A stretch of 64,000 nucleotides of DNA from Caulobacterales bacterium (GTDB taxonomy: Bacteria; Pseudomonadota; Alphaproteobacteria; Caulobacterales; Aquidulcibacteraceae): the NCBI GenBank assembly GCA_017303355.1, contig JAFLCU010000010.1, forward strand, positions 1 to 64,000, read 5' to 3'. Below are positions 8,371 through 16,072 of this stretch, one piece after another. A program made the position numbers and the translations under genes. Within the stretch, counting starts at the first letter, position 1. Each line of letters begins with the position of its first letter. The notes below the pieces were generated by a model. The model was not told where the DNA came from. It was given only the letters and a program-made list of their open reading frames with translations, and made no database searches.

Positions 8371-8448
8371 GCATGCGGGTAAGAGGGCGCTTGCAAGGGG
8401 TCGCGAAGCGACCGGAGGCTTGCCCCTTGCAAGCGACCGCCCGCATGC
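8371..8448. repeat. Long two-part inverted repeat upstream of ssb
   Basis: Two nested perfect arms pair across a 22-nt loop: GCATGCGGG (8371-8379) with CCCGCATGC (8440-8448), and CGCTTGCAAGGGG (8388-8400) with CCCCTTGCAAGCG (8423-8435). The loop holds a further small stem TCGC-GAA-GCGA. The structure fills most of the 335-bp space 8298-8632 between ssb and the XRE gene, where I see no gene. It could be an ssb leader RNA structure, a single-strand origin or a transfer site. Confidence 0.6.
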
Positions 8449-8632
8449 GAAGACGAGGACCAATGAGCGAGAGGCCTCGTGGTGTATTGTCGGACCGAAG
8501 AGCGGGAGAGGCGCGTGCGTTCGCTGTGGAGGGGGCAAGAACAGAGGCGGAAGTTGAGAACTGATGCGGCGCCGCATGGGCGCCGGTTATCCGCCGGTTT
8601 GGCGCCGCCCGAATCTGCGTCGATGGCCTATA

Positions 8633-9451
8633 GTGGCGAAGGTCAAGGAGGCGGGAAGCGTGCTCAAGCTTGAAGTCGATGGTGCTGAGGTGAAACGCTT
8701 GCGTTCAAGCCGTGAGCGCAGCGCAACGCAGAAGGAGTTTGCGCACGAAGTGGGGATTAGTGAGCGGCGGCTCCGAGAGATAGAGAACGCGCGGGGTTTA
8801 ATCGCTGTCGACGTTGTCGATCGATTAGCACGAGCTCTGAGCGTGCCGCGAACGCAACTTTGCGCGTCTGTTCCGGCGCCGGCCTCGGCGATGCCGTCAA
8901 ATCCTCCTGAGCAGGATCGTTTCTTCCCGCGCTTTGACACCGGCATCGCCGAAATGGTCGAGGATGAGGCCGTGTTGATGGACGCCGCATCGAAGGCTCA
9001 GGTCGTCCTCTTGCAGATCAAGGTCCGGCTTGGTATCGACAAGCGTACGCACTGCGCCGCTGGCGTAATCGACGGATACGATCCGTCGCGGGCGCGTCGG
9101 GCCCTCGTGAAGACAAATCGCATCCGTGCGCCTTGGCGCGCACACGCGAATGACGTCATCTGTCACGATCAGCGGACGGACGGTGTTCGTGTCGATATCC
9201 CAAAGATACATGCCGTGGCGGCTGAGCCCCCAACCCTCGCGTCGAACAAAGAGGACACTCGTTTCGTCACGCGCGGCGAGTTCCACAATGTAGCCTTCGC
9301 ATTCGGGCGCGCCGCACCGCACATCACGACTTTCATGCGAGGCAAAAAGCGTGAGCGGTGGTGCGCTTCCTGCCGCGTCTGGGGAAGATGGTTCAGTCCA
9401 CGCGGCCCCGTCGCGTCCAAGCCTGATGAAGTCGCGCACATCGCGCCCTGA
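8633..9451 (+). CDS. XRE-family regulator, C-terminus chimeric across the element junction
   Basis: The N-terminal region encodes a helix-turn-helix (VKRLRSSRERSATQKEFAHEVGISERRLREIENAR, then LARALSV) typical of XRE regulators. After it comes PRFDTGIAEMVEDEAVLMDAA, which looks like the conserved linker of a longer regulator. From about 9005 the frame is simply antisense to the isopeptidase gene, so the true C-terminal domain has been lost and the last ~150 residues are unlikely to be biological. The GTG at 8633 is chosen because the frame upstream lacks homology; no clear ribosome site is seen. It is probably the element's regulator, truncated by the rearrangement that joined it to the lasso locus. 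Confidence 0.55.
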   Translation: MAKVKEAGSVLKLEVDGAEVKRLRSSRERSATQKEFAHEVGISERRLREIENARGLIAVDVVDRLARALSVPRTQLCASVPAPASAMPSNPPEQDRFFPRFDTGIAEMVEDEAVLMDAASKAQVVLLQIKVRLGIDKRTHCAAGVIDGYDPSRARRALVKTNRIRAPWRAHANDVICHDQRTDGVRVDIPKIHAVAAEPPTLASNKEDTRFVTRGEFHNVAFAFGRAAPHITTFMRGKKRERWCASCRVWGRWFSPRGPVASKPDEVAHIAP

Positions 9452-10216
9452 CAAGAAGGCAGGCCGGGTTACGGGCGCGGAGGCAAACAGGGTCGCGCTG
9501 CGCCCCGCGCCCATTGTAGTTGAAATGGGACTGCGTCTGTAAGTTTGGAAGCGTTCAATCTCTTGCGCGTTTGCGGTGCGTTCGCGTCCCGCAAGCACAT
9601 CGATATAACGCACGTCGCGGTTCGTCTCGAAACCGCGGAGCGGAAAGGGAGCGTGAAACACATCGAACCGGTCATCAAAGCGATACCCGAGGTCGCCTTC
9701 GTCTGAGCGCGCGGCTGCCCGCTCTGCGTCTGACGGTGTGCTGGTGAAGAGGATGCCCCTGCCATCGCCGCTCCACACCAAGTCTCCAATGTCGCCGCTC
9801 GTCATAAAAAGTCGGCAGCGCATCCGCCGCAATTCGCAGGTCTGCAATGTGGTGCGCCCATCGCGGCGCACCAGCATGGCCACGGCGCGTCCGTCAGAAC
9901 TCCAACGCGGCTGCAGCGTCATCCACATGCCGGTTCGCCGCCCGAGCCCGGCGAGAACTGGCATTGCGATGGTTCCGCCGTCACTAAGTTGGCGAATGTT
10001 GCCAGTGGCGAAGTCGACCAAGCACCACGCGGAGCGATAGTCGTCGCGTTCGACATCGGCTTGCTGAACCTGAAAGACCGCGCGAGTTTCGTCTGGGGAC
10101 AGACTCAAACCCGAAATGTCGCGCAAGGACATCAGCTCAGCGACGCCCACCGTCGCCGCCGGATCTATTTGCGGCGGCGTACACGATAATGCGGCGGCGA
10201 TCGCCCATGTCAGCAT
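8897..10216 (-). CDS. Lasso-peptide isopeptidase (Atxe2-like), N-terminal beta-propeller only, truncated
   Basis: Atxe2-type isopeptidases open lasso peptides at the isopeptide bond and consist of a beta-propeller followed by an S9/prolyl-oligopeptidase domain of about 250-300 residues. Here a signal sequence is followed by the propeller (LMSLRDISGLSLSPDETRAVFQVQ..., repeated WSSDGR/WSGDGRG blades) up to about SGAVRTLVDTKPDLDL. The frame then runs into unrelated sequence (from about 9010) and stops at 8897, so the Ser-Asp-His catalytic domain is absent. The gene starts 2 bp after the TonB receptor stop, in the order FecI-FecR-receptor-isopeptidase seen in proteobacterial lasso loci. Probably a pseudogene, though a shortened propeller could still be made. 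Confidence 0.8.
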   Translation of the reverse strand: MLTWAIAAALSCTPPQIDPAATVGVAELMSLRDISGLSLSPDETRAVFQVQQADVERDDYRSAWCLVDFATGNIRQLSDGGTIAMPVLAGLGRRTGMWMTLQPRWSSDGRAVAMLVRRDGRTTLQTCELRRMRCRLFMTSGDIGDLVWSGDGRGILFTSTPSDAERAAARSDEGDLGYRFDDRFDVFHAPFPLRGFETNRDVRYIDVLAGRERTANAQEIERFQTYRRSPISTTMGAGRSATLFASAPVTRPAFLSGRDVRDFIRLGRDGAAWTEPSSPDAAGSAPPLTLFASHESRDVRCGAPECEGYIVELAARDETSVLFVRREGWGLSRHGMYLWDIDTNTVRPLIVTDDVIRVCAPRRTDAICLHEGPTRPRRIVSVDYASGAVRTLVDTKPDLDLQEDDLSLRCGVHQHGLILDHFGDAGVKAREETILLRRI

Positions 10217-10218
10217 GG

Positions 10219-13212
10219 CTAGAAGCGTGTCCGCAACTCAACGGCGACGAAACGGCCAAGTGGATCGGCGTTGCTGGGATCGTAGCCTACGCCCGCTGCG
10301 TTGTTGACGAACGGCGGGTCCTCGTCGAACGCATTGACAACCGAGAGCGACAGTTCAGGACCGCGGCCGCTATCGGGCGGGCCAAACCGCCATCCCAGGT
10401 GCAAGTCAATCGTCGTCCACGCATCGACGGCGCGAGAGGGCGCACTCAGATTGTCGGCAAATTCGTCGGTGTAATTGACGAAGGCCGAGGCGTTGAATCG
10501 GCCGATATCATAGGTCGCGCCGAGGCGGGCCTTGAGGTCCACCGGGTTGCCGACCGTGTCTACGACATTGACGGCGTTTGCGAGGGGGGAAGCTGCGCGC
10601 AGAAAATCCATCAGGTAGGTGGCGTCCGCTCGTAACGTGAGTTCGCCAGGTCCGACCTCCGTCGTATACGACATCGCCAGATCCATGCCGCGCACGTCCG
10701 TACGCGCCAGATTGGTGGAACGCGCATCGACGATGACGGTGATATCGCTCGCGCTGAAGCCGCCGCTAGTGCCGAGCGCCTGCGCTTCGGCAAGAAGCGT
10801 AGCGATCTCGGATGGATCGGGGCTGCGATCGATTAGTGACGCAAACTCGGACGCGGGATTGAGCGCCCCTGCGATATTGGTGATGCTGGCAATGCGATCG
10901 GAGAACCGGACGTCGAAGTAATTGAGGTCGGCGCGAAAGCCTGACTCTGGCGGCGCGTAGGTGAGGCCTGCCGACCAGCTTTCGGCGCGCTGCTCTTGCA
11001 GGTCGGGATTAGCGCCAAGCACCAAGATGATGTTGCTGCGTCCGCTGGGCGCGCCCGCATCCGTGATGTTGAGGCCGCGGACCTGCCGGCGGGCCAGCGT
11101 GCCATCTGGATCTAAATCGGAGAGATTGGGGGCGCGGAAAGACTGGCCATAAGAGGCACGCAAGCTCAGCGCATCTGAAAGGTCCCACCGGAGGCCGACC
11201 TTCGGATTGAACGTTTCGCCGAAGTCGCTGTAACGCTCATATCGTCCAGCGAGCGAGAGATCGACGCGTTCACCGATCGGCGGACGCAATCCTGGACCAA
11301 ACAGTGGAACTAACACTTCAGCGAACGCGGCCTCGACGTTGCGGTCATTCTTGCTCGATGTCGACGGCGTCGGCGCGGCCGTTGTGGTGAAGCTTACTTC
11401 GCTGATCTCGAAAAATTCGTGGCGATAGTCGCCCCCCAGCGCCAAGCGAACATCGCCCGCCGCTAAAGAGAAGAGCGGTCCGTCGGCTTTGAGGGACACG
11501 CTCCAGGTTTCCGACAAAAGGTCGCTGTGGCCAAAGCCACGGATCGACGCGATGGTTGCCGGATTGGTGAAGGCGCCGTCGCCGAACGGGTTAAAGGCGA
11601 TGTTGGGATCGTTGCTGGCGAGCGCGGCGGTGAGCCCCGGCATGTTGATTAAGTTGCGTCTGGTGTGATCGCTAGCGATGCGCCCATAGGCCAATTGCGG
11701 CTCAAGACGCCAAGCCTCGCTCAAGTCCCAGCGCAGTCCGGCGGCCAAGTCGAGCGTTGTTGTTTCACCATCTTCCAGACGGGGGCCGAGGTCGCGATAG
11801 AAGTCGTAGTCGGCCTGAACTGTGCGGCCGGGAAATAGGTTGTTGCGTGCTCTGAACGCGTTGCTAGCGGGGATGGTGATGCGCTGTGTGGTGTGTGCGT
11901 TCGCTGATAGAAAACTTCGCGACGCGTAGCGGCCATCGGCGAAGATCAGCATGTTGGGCGAAAGGTCGAGTTCGGCGCTCAACACGACGGCGTGCTGCTC
12001 AATCGCGGGGAGAGCGTCGAGGCCTTCATTTGCGTTGGCTGTATTGACCAGGCCGGCGATCAGGTCGGTCTGGCGGATATTTCGCCCGTCTTGCCCGAAC
12101 GGCACACCAAAGTTGCCGAGCCCGGTTACGATCAATGTCGTGGGATTGCCCCGCAGCGAGTCAAAATTGGCGCCTCCCAGCGCGCGAAGGTCGCTGTCAG
12201 CTAGGTAGTCCCGGTCTTCGGTTTGAAGCGCGGTCCGATTGAAAAATTCGTAAGCGCCAAAAACGCGCAAGGGACCAAAATGTCGGCCCGCTGCCGCGCT
12301 AATGCGCATCTCTTCCAGGTCGCCGTCAGTGACTGCCCCCAATCGGGCGCCCAATTCGAAACCTTCGAAATCGCGCCGTAGAATGAAATTGACGACGCCG
12401 CCGACGGCGTCGCTGCCGTAGATGGCCGACGCGGCGTCGGGCAATACTTCAATCCGTTCGATGGCGCTCGCGGGAATGCTCGATATGTCGGTGAAGTTGC
12501 CGCGCAGGCCCATGACCGGAAGACGCCGACCGTTGACCAGGGTCAGTGTCGCATCCGCGCCTAGTCCGCGCAGATTGAGACCAGAACCACCGCCGATATT
12601 GCCGTTCTGGAACGAGATATGCTGAGCAAATCCCCCGTTGAAGACCTGCGGCAACGTCCGCATGAGTTCTTCAGTCGTCGACAGACCGCTTTGCTCAATC
12701 TCGCCGCGGTCTATGGTGACCACATTAGACCCGACAGGGGCCGCACCGCGGATACGAGTGCCGGTGACTACGATTTCCTCTTCCGCCTCGGCGCCGCTGT
12801 TCGCTTCGGCGCGAACGCGCGTCTCAGCGTTCGCGCTGTCGAGCTGGGGGCTCTGATCTTGCTCCAGCGCAAGCGTATTTGCGGGTGTAAGTTCCCCTCG
12901 CAAATTCGACCCGGAAAGTAATCGCGACAGCGCTTCTTCACGCGTTAATCGACCACGTACGGCGGGCGCGAATTGGCCCGCAAGGCGCTCTGTTGGGACA
13001 AGCGTACTTAGCCCGGATTGTTGCGCATATAACGCCAACGCGCTTGAGAGCGCCTGAGCGGGGATGTCGTATTCAATCCGAGTTTCCTCGGAGACTGAAG
13101 CGCCGTTGGTCTGAGCGCATGCGTCAGCCGCAAACGCCAACGGCGACACGCCCAACAACAGCCCGGCAATCCAATGCGAAACGCGCTCCGCGCGCTTGAC
13201 GGTCTTGGTCAA
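10219..13212 (-). CDS. TonB-dependent receptor with STN domain (lasso-locus type)
   Basis: Outer-membrane receptor/transducer of about 997 residues. After a signal peptide comes a secretin/TonB short N-terminal domain (IEYDIPAQALSSALALYAQQSGL..., about 45-110), a TonB-box-like EEEIVVTGTRI, the plug (EQSGLSTTEELMRTLPQ, GLGADATLTLVNGRRLP) and a 22-strand barrel ending in VAVELRTRF. The STN domain signals to FecR. The TTG at 13212 is preferred because AAGGGGAGG lies 6-7 nt upstream and the signal peptide then starts cleanly; a second TTG at 13248 has no ribosome site. The natural ligand is probably a lasso peptide, inferred from the adjacent isopeptidase. Confidence 0.88.
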   Translation of the reverse strand: MTKTVKRAERVSHWIAGLLLGVSPLAFAADACAQTNGASVSEETRIEYDIPAQALSSALALYAQQSGLSTLVPTERLAGQFAPAVRGRLTREEALSRLLSGSNLRGELTPANTLALEQDQSPQLDSANAETRVRAEANSGAEAEEEIVVTGTRIRGAAPVGSNVVTIDRGEIEQSGLSTTEELMRTLPQVFNGGFAQHISFQNGNIGGGSGLNLRGLGADATLTLVNGRRLPVMGLRGNFTDISSIPASAIERIEVLPDAASAIYGSDAVGGVVNFILRRDFEGFELGARLGAVTDGDLEEMRISAAAGRHFGPLRVFGAYEFFNRTALQTEDRDYLADSDLRALGGANFDSLRGNPTTLIVTGLGNFGVPFGQDGRNIRQTDLIAGLVNTANANEGLDALPAIEQHAVVLSAELDLSPNMLIFADGRYASRSFLSANAHTTQRITIPASNAFRARNNLFPGRTVQADYDFYRDLGPRLEDGETTTLDLAAGLRWDLSEAWRLEPQLAYGRIASDHTRRNLINMPGLTAALASNDPNIAFNPFGDGAFTNPATIASIRGFGHSDLLSETWSVSLKADGPLFSLAAGDVRLALGGDYRHEFFEISEVSFTTTAAPTPSTSSKNDRNVEAAFAEVLVPLFGPGLRPPIGERVDLSLAGRYERYSDFGETFNPKVGLRWDLSDALSLRASYGQSFRAPNLSDLDPDGTLARRQVRGLNITDAGAPSGRSNIILVLGANPDLQEQRAESWSAGLTYAPPESGFRADLNYFDVRFSDRIASITNIAGALNPASEFASLIDRSPDPSEIATLLAEAQALGTSGGFSASDITVIVDARSTNLARTDVRGMDLAMSYTTEVGPGELTLRADATYLMDFLRAASPLANAVNVVDTVGNPVDLKARLGATYDIGRFNASAFVNYTDEFADNLSAPSRAVDAWTTIDLHLGWRFGPPDSGRGPELSLSVVNAFDEDPPFVNNAAGVGYDPSNADPLGRFVAVELRTRF

Positions 13213-13305
13213 GCTCACCTCCCCTTGGACCGCATGCTCGGTCTTCAAGAAGGGGAGACGAATGGCCTTGGCAAAAACGACAACGACCGGGAGTTTTTCT
13301 CGCGC

Positions 13306-14274
13306 TCAGTCGCTGCGCAACACTATGACGCCATCGGCCCGGCGATCGGCGCTGACCCCGACATTGTTTTCCAACAATCCGAGAAACGCCTCAACGTCGT
13401 CCCCCGCCACGTACCCCGCGAGACGCACTTGCGCGGTCGCGGTGTCGGCGAACGCGAAGCGAACACCCGAAAAGCGCGTCACCTCAGCCGCTGCTTCGCG
13501 CAAGGATTGCCCGTCGAGCGCCACCATACGCTCGCGCCAGACCAGCCGGCGATTGAGGGCGTCCCGCTCCAGAACTGAAACGGTTGGAGCGCCACCGGCC
13601 AGCTCGATCTCCTGATCGGCTGACGCGGCCACACTGTTGTCAGGTGAGAACAGCATCTCGCGGCGTGCTTCGACACGTCCGCTGAGCACTGTGGTGATGG
13701 CGCCATCGGGTCCCAGCCGCACGACGAACGAGGTGCCGAGCACGCGGATATCTCCGAACCTGGTCGTTACGACGAAGGGCCGCGAGGCGTCGTGCGCAAC
13801 ATTAAAGAGCGCCACGCCTTCTTCGAACCGCACGCGGCGTTCATCGCCCTCGAAACTCGCCCGCAACCGAGCGCCGGGCGCCATCTCGATCGTGGTGCCG
13901 TCGCTTAATCGCACTAGGCGCTCCTGTTCCGGCGCCGTGGCATAGACGGTGCCCGGCTCGTCCCGAAGCGGGCTGAGCGGTGAGATGACGAACAAGGCGA
14001 GAGCGGCCGCTGCCGAGACCCCGGCGATCGCGATCGGCCGAACTGGGACCCGTGTCCTCCGATGGCGAACCTCGCCGAGTGGTTCTTTCGCCAGGACGGC
14101 ATCGATCTTGTCGGCAGTCGCCGAGACCGCGTCATAGGCGCGCTTGTGCGTTTCGTCCGCGGCAAGCCAAGCCTGGAACGCGTCGATGTCTTGGCGGCTG
14201 ACGCGGGGCTCGTCCAAGACCACGAGCCAGTGCGCGGCCTCCAATTCGGCCTGTGTTGGCTCGCGGTGGGCCAT
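13306..14274 (-). CDS. FecR-family anti-sigma/transducer
   Basis: Inner-membrane regulator of 322 residues. The cytoplasmic N-terminal anti-sigma domain (AELEAAHWLVVLDEPRVSRQDIDAFQAWLAADETHKRAY) is followed by one transmembrane helix (about 78-98), a FecR periplasmic domain (about 115-215) and a C-terminal STN-like domain (SLREAAAEVTRFSGVRFAFAD). It links the TonB receptor (start 13212) to the FecI sigma factor, whose stop codon lies 11 bp upstream. Confidence 0.92.
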   Translation of the reverse strand: MAHREPTQAELEAAHWLVVLDEPRVSRQDIDAFQAWLAADETHKRAYDAVSATADKIDAVLAKEPLGEVRHRRTRVPVRPIAIAGVSAAAALALFVISPLSPLRDEPGTVYATAPEQERLVRLSDGTTIEMAPGARLRASFEGDERRVRFEEGVALFNVAHDASRPFVVTTRFGDIRVLGTSFVVRLGPDGAITTVLSGRVEARREMLFSPDNSVAASADQEIELAGGAPTVSVLERDALNRRLVWRERMVALDGQSLREAAAEVTRFSGVRFAFADTATAQVRLAGYVAGDDVEAFLGLLENNVGVSADRRADGVIVLRSD

Positions 14275-14285
14275 GGCGATCTGTC

Positions 14286-14804
14286 TTAAGGCGCCGAAGC
14301 GCCGCCGTCAGCGGCGGTCAGCCTGGCGTGACAAAAGGCGATGGCCCTCAAGACGAGCCGCTGCACCTGACGCTCGCTTACGCCCAGGGCCGTCGCGACC
14401 TCGGCAGGTGGCAAGAGTTCAACCCGGCGCATCAGCAGCGCCTTGCGTTCAAGTTCCGGCAGCGCCGCGATCGCCGCACGCAGGGCTGCTGCCTCCTCAG
14501 CGGCAATGCAATGATCCTCGGGGCTAGGCGCGTTCGCAGCAGCCGGCACAAGATCAATGCTCGCGACGGCGCGATAGGGCGCTGCCTTGTGCCTTCGGAG
14601 CGCATCTACTGCCATGTTCTTTGCGGTTTGGAATAAGAACGCTCGAGGCGACACGATCTGTCTGGCGTCAGCTGCGCACAGACGTAAGAAACTGTCCTGT
14701 GCGATATCCTCTGGAGAGACGTTTGCGCCGAAGCGGCGCAGAAATCGTCTGAGGACGCCAGCCTCGTTAACGAATAGCCGCCTGAGTTCCAGTTCCCCCC
14801 TCAT
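14286..14804 (-). CDS. FecI-type ECF RNA polymerase sigma factor
   Basis: A 172-residue ECF sigma factor. Region 2 (FLRRFGANVSPEDIAQDSFLRLC, AFLFQTAKNMAVDALRR) and region 4 (LPELERKALLMRRVELLPPAEVATALGVSERQVQRLVLRAI) are complete. It is followed by fecR and the TonB receptor, the standard surface-signalling order. Its ATG overlaps the stop of the upstream small gene (14801-15127) by ATGA, so both are probably translated together. Confidence 0.92.
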   Translation of the reverse strand: MRGELELRRLFVNEAGVLRRFLRRFGANVSPEDIAQDSFLRLCAADARQIVSPRAFLFQTAKNMAVDALRRHKAAPYRAVASIDLVPAAANAPSPEDHCIAAEEAAALRAAIAALPELERKALLMRRVELLPPAEVATALGVSERQVQRLVLRAIAFCHARLTAADGGASAP

Positions 14805-15127
14805 AGAACTTCAATCAGCGTTTCGCGAAGCGCTCCGGCTCCGCAAACCAGAATTGACGCATTCGCCTGCGCGACGGCGTCCGACGAATGAACGAGTATC
14901 GCTTTGCCGAATGGACCTTCAGTGAGCACATTTGCGAGTGCGGCCACGTCCGCAGCGTCTAGAGTGTCAACGCAGCGCGCTACGACGGCTAAGCCACTTT
15001 GCGTCTTGAATGCGATGTCCAACGCATCGTCGCGCGCCCAGACGAGCGCGAGTGGCTTAACGCCCAGTTCCGCTAGGGTTTCCTGAAGTCGTTCGGCTGC
15101 TACTGGTTGGCTTGCGACGACGCCCAT
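14801..15127 (-). CDS. Small protein resembling an Mrr-type endonuclease core; function unknown
   Basis: A 108-residue product without signal peptide or membrane segment. The alternating pattern AVVARCVDTLDAADVAALANVL...GKAILVHSSD...ANASILVCGAGALRETL recalls the beta-alpha-beta end of Mrr-type restriction-like folds, where a late 'lidg..L' element follows a 'vvTs' strand, but the catalytic D/ExK is not evident. It heads the operon with fecI (4-bp ATGA overlap) and diverges from the XRE gene at 15207 across a shared operator. Its position suggests a regulator or partner of FecI; the fold call is tentative. Confidence 0.5.
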   Translation of the reverse strand: MGVVASQPVAAERLQETLAELGVKPLALVWARDDALDIAFKTQSGLAVVARCVDTLDAADVAALANVLTEGPFGKAILVHSSDAVAQANASILVCGAGALRETLIEVL

Positions 15128-15156
15128 CTGCTCTTGCCGAAGAACCCTACAGAATA

Positions 15157-15184
15157 GGGACTATAGTCCCTGGTGACTATAATC
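15157..15184 (+). promoter_or_regulatory. C-box-like operator and promoter 1 (before the first XRE gene)
   Basis: A perfect palindrome GGGACTATAGTCCC (15157-15170) is followed by a second imperfect copy GACTATAATC (15175-15184), with 16 bp between repeat starts. This tandem GACT...AGTC arrangement is like the C-boxes bound by controller proteins of restriction-modification systems. A perfect -10 hexamer TATAAT lies at 15178-15183 and no good -35 is present, fitting activator-dependent transcription of the XRE gene at 15207. The site is also 30 bp from the start of the divergent gene at 15127. Confidence 0.75.
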
Positions 15185-15206
15185 GTCATCCCGTTTCTTC
15201 TGTTCG

Positions 15207-15419
15207 ATGGAGTGGGAGCGAATAGTTTGCGCCAATGTCCTGCGTCTGCGGGAAGCGCGAGGACTTACGCAAGAACAGCTCGCTGTGGATGCAGGGCTCG
15301 ACGTCACTTACTTGCGCGAGATTGAGAAGGGTGAGGCAAACCCGACCGTCAAGAAGATCGCAGGTTTAGCGGAGGCGCTTGGCGTGTTTCCTGCCGACCT
15401 CTTTGAACTCCCGAAGTAA
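15207..15419 (+). CDS. XRE-family controller-like regulator 1
   Basis: A 70-residue protein that is almost entirely one XRE helix-turn-helix (VLRLREARGLTQEQLAVDAGLDVTYLREIEKGEANPTVKKIAGLAEALGV). Size and sequence are like C (controller) proteins of restriction-modification systems. The start has no Shine-Dalgarno and is about 17 nt downstream of the predicted transcript start, typical of near-leaderless controller genes. The C-box-like site upstream suggests autoregulation, perhaps with control of the divergent fecI operon. No methyltransferase or restriction enzyme gene adjoins it. Confidence 0.85.
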   Translation: MEWERIVCANVLRLREARGLTQEQLAVDAGLDVTYLREIEKGEANPTVKKIAGLAEALGVFPADLFELPK

Positions 15420-15423
15420 ATAA

Positions 15424-15449
15424 GGACTATAGTCCCTGGTGACTATAAG
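15424..15449 (+). promoter_or_regulatory. C-box-like operator and promoter 2 (before the second XRE gene)
   Basis: The 25 bp at 15424-15448 are identical to 15158-15182: palindrome GGACTATAGTCC followed by the GACTATA half-site. TATAAG at 15444-15449 serves as a -10. The copy starts 4 bp after the first XRE stop codon and 24 bp before the second XRE start, so each gene carries its own operator. Confidence 0.75.
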
Positions 15450-15472
15450 CCCGGTGCGATTGACTTCTGGCT

Positions 15473-15679
15473 ATGGACTGGAAGGCGCTCGTGGGCGCAA
15501 ATATTCGGAAGCTGCGCGTTCGCAGAAAGCTGAGTCAAGAACAGCTCGCGCACGATTCTGAGATAGATCTGACTTATCTGGGTGGAATTGAACGAGGGAA
15601 GCGAAATCCCAGCTTATTGGTTCTGGTGCGCATTGCCGACCAATTGGGCGTGCATCCCAGCAAGCTGTTGGCGGAGTAG
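15473..15679 (+). CDS. XRE-family controller-like regulator 2
   Basis: A 68-residue paralogue of the gene at 15207, with about 40% identity by eye. The whole protein is one helix-turn-helix (IRKLRVRRKLSQEQLAHDSEIDLTYLGGIERGKRNPSLLVLVRIADQLGV). It lacks a Shine-Dalgarno and sits behind an exact copy of the same operator. Tandem duplication with retention of the operator suggests the pair cross-regulate. The following 294 bp (15680-15973) hold no credible gene, only a short GC hairpin at 15760-15776. Confidence 0.85.
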   Translation: MDWKALVGANIRKLRVRRKLSQEQLAHDSEIDLTYLGGIERGKRNPSLLVLVRIADQLGVHPSKLLAE

Positions 15680-15973
15680 CTTTGCGCACCGTTGCCTCAG
15701 GGATGGCAATCCAATGGGCTGGACGGCGCAGCTGGCTCAGCGCGAAGCGCAAGAGCCAGGCGCGCCGAAGGCGCGCGAGGCCCTGAAAATTTCCCTCCAG
15801 GGCGGCAGACGCACGCGAGGATCCTCCGTAGCAATAAGTCTGTATCTGGGAGCGTTTCAGCGCGTTCGCGCCGGGGTCAAGAGAGTCACACCTTTATCGA
15901 CGTCTCAGGGCGCGATGGTTGTGCCCGCGTTGCACAGCGCGGGCGCCTCTATCTCTTTCGCGCGAGGTGTGGA

Positions 15974-16047
15974 GGCCGCCTAAGTGATTTGAACACTTGA
16001 CCTCCGCATTACGAATGCGGCGCTCTTACCAGCTGAGCTAAGGCGGC
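15974..16047 (-). tRNA. tRNA-Thr(CGT)
   Basis: On the minus strand the acceptor GCCGCCT pairs with AGGCGGC, the D-arm is GCTCAGCTGGTAAGAGC, the anticodon stem CCGCA/TGCGG encloses TTCGTAA (anticodon CGT, Thr) and the T-loop is TTCAAAT. CCA is not encoded directly after the acceptor. It lies just downstream of the last gene of the large metal operon. Confidence 0.93.
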
Positions 16048-16072
16048 CCCGTCGTGGATGACGGTTGTTTTT

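Noticed and set aside
8897..15700. Search for a lasso precursor, B protein or asparagine-synthetase-like C gene near the isopeptidase.
   Set aside because: No short leader-core frame or large synthetase-like frame is visible; the locus appears to be an orphan.
15680..15973. Possible third gene after the two XRE genes.
   Set aside because: Open frames here have no ribosome site, are Arg/Ala-rich in all frames and match nothing recognisable.
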